From positions 21,234,269 through 21,298,268 of the forward strand of contig CM056566.1 in the NCBI GenBank assembly GCA_029721515.1: DNA of 64,000 nucleotides, given 5' to 3'. The notes under the pieces were generated by a model. The model was given only the letters and a program-made list of their open reading frames with translations. It was not told the origin of the DNA and searched no databases. Position numbers and translations under genes: made by a program. Source of the stretch: Synanceia verrucosa (Eukaryota; Chordata; Actinopteri; Perciformes; Synanceiidae). Positions 1-11,472 of this stretch are shown piece after piece (within the stretch, counting starts at the first letter, position 1; every line of letters starts with the position of its first letter).

Positions 1-570
1 CTCTGTGTTATATTTCTTTTTCCTGGTTTTCCTTCGTGGTTTTGTAGTAAAGTAAACGATCAGCCAAACAGACGGTAACCTTTGTTGGAGTCCTGCTCGG
101 TGACCTTCACCGGCTGTAACAGAAACTGAATCAGCTTAAATGAACTCCAGTGGAACATAAACAAAAGAAATCAATGAGTCACACTCCTGTATACACCCAA
201 TCACTGATCAATGCCTCCGCCTGGCCGCCATTTTTCCATCCATGGACAAACATGTTCATAAAATTTGTGCATAAGTACAGCAAACACACACACAGCCTGC
301 TGAACACACCAACACCTGGCAGCTGCATAAATCCCAATCCCACTCCCAATCTGATCCTGTGATCTGGCTAATAATCCTTTAGCACATTACCACAATAGAT
401 TACTGCACCGCCGCCTGCATCCACGGTCTTACGGCCACTAATCCGCCACAAAGGACGAGTCGCTGTGGATCATAAACAGTCAGAAGTGTGCAGAACATCC
501 TGAAGCTTTCAGGGCTCATGTTACATCATGTTAATAACTAACTAATTTTATTAACAAAGAGAGTTATTTA

Positions 571-950
571 TACATGCATTTAGTTACATATACACCAATC
601 AGGCATAACACCGTGACCACTGACAGGAGAAGAGAATAATTATCTCTTTATCATGGCTCCTGGGATACACAAGGCAACAAATGACCGATTTGTCCTCAGA
701 GTTGATGTTCTAAAAGCAGGAAAAATGTTCAAGTGTCAGGATTTCAGGGAGTTTGACAAGGAACGAACTCCAGACCTGCAGCTCTGGTGGGCTGTTCTTC
801 AGGATCTACCAAAGAGGTCCAAGGAAGGACCAGCGGTGAACCAGAGACAGGGACCAGTGAAGGCTGGTCCTGATGGTCTGATCCAACAGACCAGAGGAGT
901 TAATGCTGCTGAAGACAGAACACCACAGGATAAACATTCAGGGGTCAGAG
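571..950 (+). pseudogene. Tc1-like transposase remnant (N-terminal part)
   Basis: The stretch begins with ACCAATCAGGCATAACACCG, resembling the outer end of a teleost Tc1-like element (CGATCAGGCATAACATTATG by recall). A reading frame from 653 to 955 keeps blocks typical of that transposase's N-terminal helix-turn-helix region: a lysine-rich start, REFDKE where intact copies have DFDKG, and SKEGPAVNQRQGP where intact copies have WSKEGQPVNRRQG. The sequence between these blocks is scrambled or deleted, and no DDE catalytic domain follows. It is a dead fragment that by chance stays open for 100 codons, not a host gene. Tc1 elements move by cut-and-paste at TA sites. Confidence 0.7.
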
Positions 951-1050
951 GTTAGGACTGGAGGGCAGAAGAAATGGACCAACACAATATCAGGCAGGAG
1001 GTCATAATGTGATGTCTGTCAGTGCTCAAAATGGAAAATACCTTTTTCTC

Positions 1051-1256
1051 AACCTCTACTCTACCTCTGATAAAACAAGAATGGAACATTTTTTCATGAT
1101 AAAATAGAGAGTCTCTTCTTTCATTTGAGCTATTCACTGTTTTCAGAGACATAGTACTAAATATTCTGTGGGTCTAGAAATATGACTCAAAATGGACAAA
1201 AACACTGGAACAAGACACTTTGTGTTTTATCAAACGGCTGGAACTCAAAGAGTTAA
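1051..1256. mobile_element. TTAA-flanked piggyBac-like MITE, copy A (truncated)
   Basis: This matches one half of the longest copy at 60442-60935, from CTCTACCTCTGATAAAACAA through the AGAGACATAGTACTAAATAT block to the terminus GGAACTCAAAGAGTTAA. Only the TTAA-bearing right end (1253-1256) is kept, and the other half is missing. Five more copies lie in this window. Confidence 0.8.
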
Positions 1257-1946
1257 CTGACTCTCTCTGAATCCATCGATCCATCTTCTCAGTTTGACAA
1301 CCACTCTTTCTATATCTGTTCTATATCGATGCATATCGATTGATTCAAGTTCCAGTCTTGTCCTGTATCTCATAAGACACTCTGGTATCAACAGAACAAG
1401 GAGCGTCAGTTACTGCAGAGCTGTCCACTCATCAAACTGAGGACAAGTAAAAGGATTTTCTCTTGATTTTGGCTTTTTATTCCCACTCAACCAAAACAGC
1501 TGTATTAACTGCATGTTTACGACAAAACAAGTCGCCCCAAAAACAGCGACTCAGAGGAGCCACGAAAGCTGAAAAAAGCTCGTCACAACAGTCTGAAGAT
1601 GCCGCTGCCTCTTTGCTTCGTGTCCATGTGTGTCTTTAAGCCTGATTTAACCGTCCCTCATGCTAAGTTGCGTTTGGACGCTGAGGATGATGGAGCGTAT
1701 TGAAAGATGAGACGTGAAGCAGCAGAAAGAGTCACAGAAGGGAAAAAAAATCAGCTGAACACTTTGAAGGAATCGTGAGAAACCAGAATGATTAATTGAT
1801 ATCCGTGACTGGAAGTGTTGTACGAGTGCGTGGGTGGGGAGTGTGCAGATATTTCAGTGCTTGTCCACTGAATCACCCAAAAGAAAGTGTTTAACTCCTG
1901 CTTAATTCCTGCTGTGGCTCCACATAACGGTGTTTGTCACGTCCTG

Positions 1947-2445
1947 TACGACCCTGTGTTAGGGCCACATCGAGAAGAAAAATTCTCAGACTTCGAGAAT
2001 AAATAATCATTCACAAGAATCAAGTAATTATTCACGAGAAAATAATCATTGTTTACGAGAATAAAGCCATTATTTACGAAAAAAGTCACAAATTTACATG
2101 AATAAAACTGTAAATTTACGAGATTAAAGTCATTATTTATAAGAATAAAGTTTTACGAGAATAAAGTTCTAATATTGTAAAGTGTTATTGTAGAGGAGGA
2201 ACTGTTAAAAACTTTGGTAAAATTAGAAAGATATTGGCAGATTCCAAATTCCTGTTTCAATAAGTCAAATCCAGTCTGATCTAAAGATGTAAACAATGTA
2301 TTTCTGAAATGTTGGTGAAGCACATGATGAGCTGCAGCCATATTTTTACCAGAACGATGCATCCTCGGTGCTCGACGTAAATAATGACTTTAATCTTGAA
2401 GTCTGTAAAAAAAAATTCTCAATGTAACCCTAGTACTCCGTCGTA
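1947..2445. mobile_element. MITE with TACGAC termini and ACGAGAATAAAGTC minisatellite, copy 1
   Basis: The left end reads GTACGACCCTGTGTTAGGG and the reverse complement of the right end GTACGACGGAGTACTAGGG, giving imperfect terminal inverted repeats of about 45 bases. Each starts at TA, as expected for a TA target-site duplication. Next to the left end is a degenerate tandem of about 20-base units (ACGAGAATAAAGTCATTATT); the inverse unit occurs once at the right end. The middle matches copy 2 at 10639-11472. There is no coding capacity. Assignment to Tc1/mariner rests only on the TA flank and is inferred. Confidence 0.75.
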
Positions 2446-4079
2446 CTTCCTGCAACAGTATGGGTCAATTTAAATCATTAAAACATTTATCTTGGACAGA
2501 TTATAATCACAAGAAGTGCAATAAGCTCTGCAGTGGCCTGTGAATGATGTGTTTGGAACGATGTATGGGAGTGTATTCGTTATGCTTTGACCAGCAGAGG
2601 TGCGTTTATGGCTCTGTCTATCAGCAGCACATTCAATTAGTCACTGTTTTCTGTCGGTGTAAAATGGGAAGTGATGCTGGAAAGAAAAAACACAAAAAAC
2701 AATCATCTGTGTGGTTTTAGTTTCTAGACTGCACAACAAGTCAAAAACAGCAGCAGTTATCTTGGTGAGTTTGTTCTGTCACAGACAGAAATGAAGGCTG
2801 ATGCTGTGGAAAAAAAGTCCGAGATGTGAGACAGAATAATGTAATTAGTTGTTTTTTAACCATATCTTACAGTTTGGAAATGATTTGCATTCACATTAGC
2901 ATCTCCAGGTCGTTTTAGAGCGAACTTCTGCCCACGCTGAGCAGCAAAGAAGCAGCCAAACTTTCTACGGATTATTCAGTGTGTTTCTTTTTTCCATCAA
3001 CCCTGCTGCATACTGTCAAGTGACGATGTGAAATAAAACCTGCTATCAGGACAAATGCTGTGGTGAATAAAAGTAAAATAATTTAATAGTTTTAATAATT
3101 TAGTAATTTCTTTTCTAACACAAATTCATTCATCAGTTTTACACAAATTTCTCTATGATGTATTTGTGTTTTATTTATCTAATTTTGAGCATTTGGGGTT
3201 TTCCATGTCAATCTCAGCTGGATCAGCTGGTGTTGGTGAAGCTTCGGCCTCCTGCTCTAGAGGACAGCAGAGTTTAAAGGGACATTTCAGTCAAAGCCCT
3301 TTACAAACACATACTAAAGCACTAACGGGCTCTGGCTATTCCCTGGCTTTCTGGCCGCCTGCCCTCATATAATGAGGAGAATCTCTGGTGGATTTCAACC
3401 AGGCTTTGTGCTTCACCTCGCACACATCAACAAGCTCTATCACACTAAACACACAGCTAAAAGCATGGAATACACAACGTTTAGTTAAAGGAGCGGGTGG
3501 CGTGGACACCGTCCAGCCATGGTACCGACGCTCAGAGGTCATCCATACCATAATAACTTCAGGAGCAACAAACCCGGTTTCATAATTTCCTACTAAAAAC
3601 ATAGGTAGGAAACCCCGCTCAGATTATTTCTGTGCAGTGAAGTCCTCAACAACTTGATCTATTACAGTGAAATTATTTCATCAAATTAGTGTGATTCTAT
3701 AAAACCGAACTGCCATCACATTCAAATAAAGAGGTGCATGTTTGAAAAAGGCTATTTATGCATATTTATTGGCCCTAAACCTAACCCATCAGCTTCCACC
3801 GACACGTCTGACTTTCTCTCTTAACAGCCCATAATGTTTTCTGCAACACACAAATTAAACTATCGTGACAGCAGAGGACAAACCAAACCCACCCAGACAG
3901 GACAGCTCCTCCTTAACTCCTCCTTAACTCCTCCTGATCGTCTCCTCTGACCCTCTTAATGCTGCACCTCCTCTCCTCTCTCTCTTTAACCAACCTCCTC
4001 TACTTCCTGTCTGTCCTCAGCATGTTCGTAGGATCTTATGAAGAGTTACAGTCTTCCTCATTTTTCCAACACCTGTCTT
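2446..4079. other. No feature recognised
   Basis: Unique-looking AT-rich intronic DNA. Short overlapping ORFs on both strands at 3166-3602 have no recognisable motif and are judged to be chance. Around 3766-3840 and 3900-4020 there is low-complexity CT-rich sequence and a few CTAAACCTAACC-type words, probably the edge of the next repeat. Confidence 0.5.
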
Positions 4080-4815
4080 TTCAAAATAAAATTCTGCCTT
4101 CGCGGGAAACAACTCAGGATTAGTCAACAAAACCACTTAGGAAAATATTGCATTGGTTAGGATTAGGGAAAGCAATAATTTAGTTAGGTTTAGGAAAAGA
4201 TTGTCTTGGATAGCATTAATAATAATAATAATAATAATAATACATTTTATTTATGACGCATTTGGCAAGAAATCTCAAAGTGCACAAAAACAGATAAAAT
4301 CAACAAAGGCAAGAAAACTACTTTTCTACCATTGTCTTGGTTAGGTAAAATGACTTAGCATTAGGCAACAAAACTAGTTACATTTAGAAAAACATCATCT
4401 TGGTTTGGTTTAGGCAAGAAAGATTGTCCTGGATAATATTAGGCAACAAAACTTCCTTGGTCCAAAGTGCATGCAAGAAATTTACTTTAGGATAAAGAAA
4501 AGCATTTAGCAAAAAGCAAAAAAAAAAAAAGCAAAACGCATTTTGTTAGGTTTAGGAAAAGATCGGCTTGGGTAAGATTAGGCAAGAAAACTACTTAAGC
4601 TCAGGAAAACTTTGTCTTGGTTAGCTAAAATAACTTAGGATTTGGCAACAAAAAAACATTTAGTAAGGTTTAGGAAAATATAACCTTGGTTAATTTTAGG
4701 CAAGAAACTTGGTTATGATCAGGCAACAAAACCATTTATTAAGGTTTGGGAAAAGACTGTTTTGGTTAGGTTAAGATAACAAAAGTATTTAGTTAGGATT
4801 AGACAACAAGATATA
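4080..4815. repeat. Degenerate tandem of GGTTTAGG-AAAAGAT / GGCAACAAAAC units
   Basis: About a dozen decayed copies of a unit near 50-55 bases, recognisable by alternating words GGTTTAGGAAAAGA, TTGTCTTGGTTAGG and TTAGGCAACAAAACTACTTA. It is interrupted at about 4217-4310 by an (AAT)n tract followed by ACATTTTATTTATGACGC, which looks like the 3' tail of an inserted LINE. Stray single units occur near 20390-20460 and 28730-28760, so the family is dispersed. Such arrays are common in teleost genomes; I do not know the family name. Confidence 0.7.
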
Positions 4816-5241
4816 TCAAACTTCCTCCCTTTGCTGCATTCTCTGCTATTTTTACTCCCAGAGCGTTCATTTTTTTTGTAGGTTTAGCTACAAACAGTGT
4901 ACGATAACCGCCCGCCGTCCTTCTTATTTACCCATTTTCCATCACTCCTCTGCTCTCTCTTGTTTTGCCCTTTATCCTCACCCCTATTTCCTCCTCCTCC
5001 ATCCCTTCATCGAGCATTAGTGCTATCAAGGGAGCCCTGCAGGGTTTGGGTGGGGGGGTTCAGGCGATGGCCAAAAGGGGCCCTTATCCAAAGCAATGAC
5101 ACACTTCCAAGTCAAGAGGACATTTGTTCATTTGTTATGTAACAGATTAAAGCTTCCCAGCTTCTCTGGTGGGCCTCTGACTCGACGAATATCTAACACA
5201 CATTACAGATTAACACACACACACACACACACACTGATGAT

Positions 5242-5711
5242 GAGGGAGGACAGATTAAACTGGAAGTGAGATCAAGAGGAGGGAGAAGCAACAGAAGGAA
5301 AAAGAAAGGAGAAAGAGGACAAAGTGAGATTAAGAAAGGAGAAAGCCCAGAGAGGAAAAAGACAGCTGGGGGAGGAAAAATAAAGCCCAGCCTTATAGGG
5401 GGAAAAAATGAATGAACAGAGGGAGGAGGGAGGAACAGCCAGAGAAAATTAAGACGAGGGTGAAGAGGAGCAAGAGGAGAGGAGAGGAGGAGGTCAGGAA
5501 GGCATCTCTAAAAACAAAAGAGACCAGCTTCCACATATAAAAAGAAAAAAAAGAAATAACACCAGGATGACATTTGAGCGCTCTATTCCTGCTCCTGCTG
5601 CGAAAACAAAAGACGAGGAGGAGAGGGAGGGAGGAGAGAGGAGACAGTTGGATGGCGGCCCTGTACGCTTCTGAAAAGGAGATGTTCAGCAAAAGGCTCG
5701 ATGAATCTTTC

Positions 5712-5742
<31 letters not shown>

Positions 5743-5760
5743 GAGGGTGCTCATTTTGAA
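5242..5760. repeat. Long purine-rich tract (GGA/GAA)
   Basis: About 500 bases in which the plus strand is strongly A/G-biased, densest at 5260-5480 and 5600-5755, ending in a (GGA)n-like run at 5717-5750. A short (CA)n run precedes it at 5213-5234. Tracts of this kind can adopt triplex (H-DNA) structure. ORFs here are compositional artefacts. Confidence 0.75.
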
Positions 5761-6337
5761 TAATTGACTATAAAGGCAATTAAATGGAGATGTGGGGGTT
5801 AGCTTGATAAATCTGAACAACACATGTATGCACGTGATGAGCAGTTACTGTAATAAACTCATATTAATAGTCCAAACATTCTATTTCAAAAATCTCCTTA
5901 ATCTATTATTTCTTTGTTGTTGTTACATGTTAATTTCCTCCCAATGAAAAATAGATTCTTTGTGTATGAGAGTGTTCTAGGATCTTTGTGAAACAAGTGG
6001 AAATGTCTCCAGAAGGTGAAATGTGTCTTGAGAGTCGGACGGCCAAAAGGCGGCGGGTCGGTCAGACGAAAACCAGCTCGACCCTGACAGCAGTTACGCA
6101 ACAACCCCCCCAAAAAAGAAAGAAAAAACACAACAACGTACCCAGAGAGACATGCCAGGCTGCAAAGACACTGAAGTGAAGTGAACACGCACACCGTCTC
6201 TTACAGCGGCTCTATTTCCAGTATGATTTCAGCCGCTGCCTAGCAACCGCAGGTGAAGGACACTAGGTGGGATAATGAAAATGAAACAGTCTCAATCTGC
6301 TTTTTTTTTAATTCTGAACAAACACAGAGACAAGAGG

Positions 6338-6383
<46 letters not shown>

Positions 6384-6740
6384 AACCCACCCATTTCCTG
6401 TGTGCGTGCCCGAGAGGATTTTCGCAAACAAACATTTAAACCCGACTAATTTGTTCAAAAAAAGAGCGGTCATTACTTTGATACAGCAGCAAAAAACAAA
6501 ACAAAGGTTCTGTGGAGATATTTCATCAGATCGGTTCGTACGTCACGTTAACGTGCGTTCCCACAGTTAGCCGTAGCTACATGCAGCTGTGAGTGCATTT
6601 CATTTAAAAAAGAAATAAACATGATCTGATAAAATATTCCCTCGAGCTCTTGAACTCTCTGCAGTGTAAACTGTTGATGGCTGAACATACGGAGTGGTTC
6701 CATGTTTGGCCTTCTTTTACTTCTTATAGACTCACATCAG
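5761..6740. other. Mostly unique DNA with one (GT)n run
   Basis: No gene recognised. A (GT)n microsatellite of about 20 units lies at 6341-6381. ORFs reading through it encode only Val/Cys or Thr/His runs. Confidence 0.6.
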
Positions 6741-7082
6741 TGGCTATGTTTACATGCATACTAATACAGCACTATTTTTACAAATATGACAGTACTGAGT
6801 TTGATACGGGTCATGTGAACAGCACATTCCCTTTGGTTATACTGAATTAAATCATATTCCAAATGGAGCATTTTCCAATGAAGACATGTGGGATATGTTA
6901 ATATGCTTCAGTTTTAGGAGCTTTTTTCAGATAGCTACAGAGCTCACACACGTCACACAATCCCAGCATGCAACTGTCAAAATCAAAACGCCGCCATATT
7001 GGCAGGAAGGCGCTCTGTTCAAACTACTGCCAGGGATCTCACCGCTCTTAGTTAAACACTTGTAAACGTTTCTCAGAGATAT

Positions 7083-7248
7083 ATGGGGGATAGCTGCTGT
7101 GCTCCAGGATGCCAGAACAGCTGAGGACGAGCAAAGAGAAGATAATTTTACTGGATTATCAAAGATCCTGAACGAAGACAGAGATGATAACTGCCATAAA
7201 ACGAGCAGGAAGCGACCATAAGAAAACAGAGCGACCACTTTATATCAG
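7083..7248 (+). pseudogene. THAP-domain exon relic with in-frame stops
   Basis: Read from ATG at 7083, the frame gives a C2CH zinc-finger start (MGDSCCAPGCQNS), then a stop, then FYWIIKDPERRQR and, after more stops, SDHFIS next to CAG|GTACAG, a plausible donor at 7249. The order Cys-x4-Cys-x-Asn, FYxIPKDPERRR and CSDHFxSG is the THAP DNA-binding domain signature. Stops fall at codons 14, 21, 35, 36 and 39, and the third zinc ligand position appears to be Gln instead of Cys. THAP domains occur in P-element-like and Kolobok transposases and in host THAP proteins. The flank near 6741 begins with GCTATGTTTACATGCATA, resembling a dispersed teleost element end, so a transposon origin is more likely. 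It is a single exon with no partner exon seen nearby. Confidence 0.7.
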
Positions 7249-8094
7249 GTACAGAATCCAATGTTCATCTGATTTATTTTACATGCTTTTATTACGATTC
7301 TGAACGGTTGTACTTTCATTAAACACACGTTAGACCAATGTATTATGGCGTGGATTTTGCGGAGCTTCCTGTTTGTTCACACAGCAACAAGCTAACACAA
7401 CGTAAAAATGTTTCAGTCTTCCTTCAGATAAAACTCAATGCATGTTATGTCAGCTAGTGTGCTGTTTGCATGTCTGTTCTGGTGATTACAGCAATGAACG
7501 GAGCATGGTGTGATTTCTAATAATATGATTCACGAGAGAAACTACGAAACCCTCTCAAGATTCATAAAAAGTATACTGGGGACATGATAAGGGTCAGAGA
7601 TATTTAGTCTTTAGTTTTTACTTGTGCATATAGTCATATCTTGTGATTTACAACTCTGACAGCGTAAATTCAATCATTTTGAAACAGATTTTCCTGTCAA
7701 TATGGATGTGTAAACAAGTGGAGTCATGTGACGTTCGTAAACAAACGTGAGTCACGTGACTTCAGGAGCTCTATAAGGCATGTTCAGGGGCTTTAACAGC
7801 ACAGACTCATGGGTATTTACCTCAAGCTCTGCATGTTGAATACAAACCAACGAGTCAACATTTTGCAGAGATGCATGCCTGAAAGAAAAGCCTATATTTT
7901 TGATAGAAATGAGAAAAAAAAACTATTTTTTAACATTATGGTAAAGGGATATGTGCAAATATCTCTATACCAGCATTTTTAAGAAAGTGGTTGAAGGAAT
8001 GACAGAGGGAGGCTGCTTCATTACCAAGTTACCATACAAAAGATCATTAATGAAAATTAAATATTAGTGGAATATTATGTTTGAGGAGCCATTC

Positions 8095-8205
8095 AAACAG
8101 GAGACTAGTTAGTCAGTAAACTACTTTCTTTTCAGAATGAGAGCAAAAGGAAGAATATTTGAGAAAAAAGTAGTTATATATGCAGATGACACAATATTTT
8201 TCTTG
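8095..8205 (+). pseudogene. LINE reverse-transcriptase relic (YADD box)
   Basis: A frame from about 8137 reads KGRIFEKKVVIYADDTIFFL and then stops (TAA at 8203). IYADDTIFFL at 8176-8202 is the RT palm motif with the two catalytic aspartates, preceded by a basic stretch as in L1-type and related LINEs. Nothing upstream or downstream is clearly alignable by eye, so this is a short, old fragment. Family assignment within non-LTR elements is not possible here. Confidence 0.5.
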
Positions 8206-9060
8206 TAAGTAAACACTAACAGGTTGATAAGTGGAAAAGTCTGGTTAAAATGCCATAAAGTGCTTATAAATGATGTTCAGCCATTAAATATAGAAGTAGA
8301 CAGATCATCTTCCCCCCTTTCTCATTACGGTGCTATGAAAAACTACGCTTCAAACATCCCATAATCTCACAGTCTGACGTTACAAAGTGTAGTTTCTATT
8401 CTTTATGTCAGAACCCCTTTGAGACTGGAGCCTGTGAGACCGATATGATGTAAAGCAAACATTACATGACAGCATTTCATAACATTATCAGCTACCATAA
8501 ATAAAGGGCAGCTGCTCTGTACATAAACACTGTCTGACATAGAGACACATATCAAACCAACAGTGGACGAACACACAGAGAATATAATATAATAGACTAT
8601 TATCATTGAAACACATCCAATTTTGAAGTATGTGTTAATCGAAAGCATTATTCTCTTAAAAATAAACCAGCTTAAAGCTTAAACACAAAAACCAGAGTGA
8701 GGAAAGGCATGTGAGGCCTGGGGGAAGGATGACCCTTACTATCACAGAGATAGAGAGAGGAAAAAGGCCTTGAGCTGGACTGATAAACAAGAGAAACTGA
8801 GCTCTCAGGAGGAAACGAAGTAACATCAAGCCAATGTTTCTGCTGGAGAGTGGCTACAGAGAAGCGCAACGGACGAGCTGAGAAGAAAACACCAAATGAC
8901 AATGGGATTACACTGAAAACTGCAGCTGGAAACACTGTAAACAGATTAAAATGAATTGAAATGTTAAATTTAGGAGTTTTGACTGATGGAAGCTGTTTAA
9001 TGTCAGTGACCTGACGCAAATATACCTTTTAAATTCTTTCTTGATATGTGTCAGGCAGTT

Positions 9061-9590
9061 TTCAATCCCCAAATCCAATATTGATATTGGATATCAGTCC
9101 GATATCAGCAAAAAAAACAACAACAAGGATCGATTACATCTAAAATCTCCAATACCAGCAGTCCATTTCAGACATTTATTGATGTTATTTTTATTTTATT
9201 CAATTTTTGTATACGATTAAACTAGTGGTTATTTTGCACTTTAATAATATAATATATAGTGTATAATATATACAGTATATGATTTATTGAGGTTATTTTT
9301 CTTCTAATTTATTTTATTCAATGATAGAATATTCTTCAGTTTAAGGTTAAATTGATGTAACTCATTGGTTAATAATAAATGGGTCAGTTTTTCTCAGACC
9401 TCCTGTTGCTGACTGTTGTCATCACTTGATAAAGGCATTTTCTAACACTCCATGCTCCAAAATAAGGAATAAAACTCTGTATGATTGGTGCTGATATCAT
9501 ATCGGAACGATATCCGTATTGGGCAGTACTCAAGGCTGTAATATCGGTATCGTATCTGAAGTGAAAAAGTTGTATCGGGACACTCCTACA
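9061..9590. mobile_element. Degenerate hAT-type non-autonomous element (GATATCGG-rich)
   Basis: The left part has repeated GATATTGGATATCAG words and the right part AATATCGGTATCGTATC followed by AAAGTTGTATCGGGACACTCC, which I recall as the terminus of a widespread teleost element whose complement starts AGGGGTGTCCCGATACA. The interior is AT-rich and non-coding. Target duplications were not resolved. Confidence 0.5.
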
Positions 9591-10638
9591 AACAAGCTGG
9601 TGGTTGACTGTTAAGTGTGTGTTGCTATTAAATTAACGTTGCACCACCAACGCAGCATCCAAAATGTTATCTGAGTTGTTGAAAAAATAAGCTTTACTTC
9701 AGTTGTGCGCTCTGTGAATGGCTGAAGTGTCAGGGCTTATATAAGCAGGGAGAGCAGCCAAGGTATCTGCTGTATGTCGACTATACTGTATTGTACATTT
9801 GTGAGGTCAGCTGTCTGCAGAAAGTGAAAAATCACACTCCTACTATCATTCACACTCCTACACTTCAGCACTTAGCAGACTATATAATTAATTCCCAAAG
9901 AAATCGAGTTTCTAAAACAACGCTGTTATAAAATAAAATTTAAAAAAAAACCTGGAGGATTTATTTAAGCCGGTCGTCACTGACATACACCTCTTCACTT
10001 ATTTATTATGTGCTTTTGGAAATTCATGAACTACAGTGTGTGTAGCTTCACTTTGTTTCTTGGTTTGACTTGTTGGAATTCAGGCATTTAAATATCCCTT
10101 ATAAAAGGAAATGTGATGCTTTATAAAAGGACATTTTACCACTTAACTATTAAAAATTCATGGGTTAGCTGTGTGCACATTTTTCCATTCGTTTCACCTT
10201 TGAGCTTTAAGATCTGTGAGGATTTTTCTGCTCATGATTTCTAAGAACTCACTGATGCCAAAATATTCCCAGTACTTTATCTGAACACAAGCGTTTTTTT
10301 TTACCCTTTATATCACGTCATATCACGTGGTAGAGGTGAGATCAATACCAGGTGGAAAGCATTAACCATGCATAAATACAGACATAAAAAAGAGAGACTG
10401 TGATCTGACTCAACCAACAAAAGGACACGACCCCCCAGTAAAACAGTAAAAGGTTTTATGGACACAAGAAGTCCAGAGTTGATATCTAATATGCAACGTT
10501 TCTTCAGTTTTGGAAAACCAAAGAGAAAAATACAGCCTGGACTGGTGTTACTATTCAAGCTTCAAACAGAGTATAACTCTGTCGATGCACAAGATAGAGA
10601 GAATAGTGGAAAAGGTATTCAGCGTTATCACTGGAAAG

Positions 10639-11418
10639 TACGACACAGTGTTAGGGCCACGCTGAGAAAAAAACATTCTCAGACTTCAAGAATAAATTAT
10701 TAAATTATATATTATTTCCGAGAAAAAAACATAAATTTACAATTATTTACAAGGAAAAAATCAGTATTTAGGAGAAAAAAATAATTATTGACGAGAATAA
10801 AGTCACTATTCATGAGAATAAAGTCATTATTTACGAGAAAAAAAGTCATAAATTTACGAGAATGAAGTCATTTTTTATGAGAATGAAGTCATTATTTACA
10901 AGACGAAAGTCATTATTTTTACGAGAAAAAAGTCATGATGTACGAGAATCAGTAATTATTTACGAGAAAAAAGTCTTAAATCTGTGAGACTGAAGTCATT
11001 ATTTTACAAGATTAAAGTCGTAGTTTTATGAGAATAAAGTCATAATATTATGTGCTGTTGTAGAGGAAGAGTTGGTAAAAACTTTGCTCAAGTTAGAAAG
11101 ATTCTCTCAGATTCCAACTTCCTGGATCAATAAGTCAAATTCAGTCTGATCTAAAGATGTAAACGATGCATTTCTGAAATGTCGGTGATGCACATGATGA
11201 GCTGAAACTGGAACTATGCGTCCTCAGTGCTCAACTTCATTAAATTACAACTTTAATCTCGTAAATAATGACTTTAATCTGGTAAATTTAAGACTTTATT
11301 CTCATAAATAATGACTTAAATCTGGTAAATTTAAGATTTTAATCTCGTAAATAATGACTTTAATCTGGTAAATTTAAGATTTTATTCTCATAAATAATGA
11401 CTTTTTTCTGTAAAAGTC

Positions 11419-11455
<37 letters not shown>

Positions 11456-11472
11456 GCTAATACTCCGTCATA
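10639..11472. mobile_element. MITE with TACGAC termini and ACGAGAATAAAGTC minisatellite, copy 2
   Basis: The left end AGTACGACACAGTGTTAGGG and the reverse complement of the right end TATGACGGAGTATTAGCGCC form the inverted termini seen in copy 1. The sub-terminal minisatellite is expanded on both sides and in opposite orientation: ACGAGAATAAAGTCATTATT type at 10690-11050 and its complement (AATAATGACTTTAATCT) at 11230-11410. The two blocks could pair as a long imperfect hairpin. A poly-A run of about 30 lies at 11429-11450, inside the right end. The central 180 bases match copy 1. A third fragment of the right end is at about 36870-36955. Confidence 0.75.
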
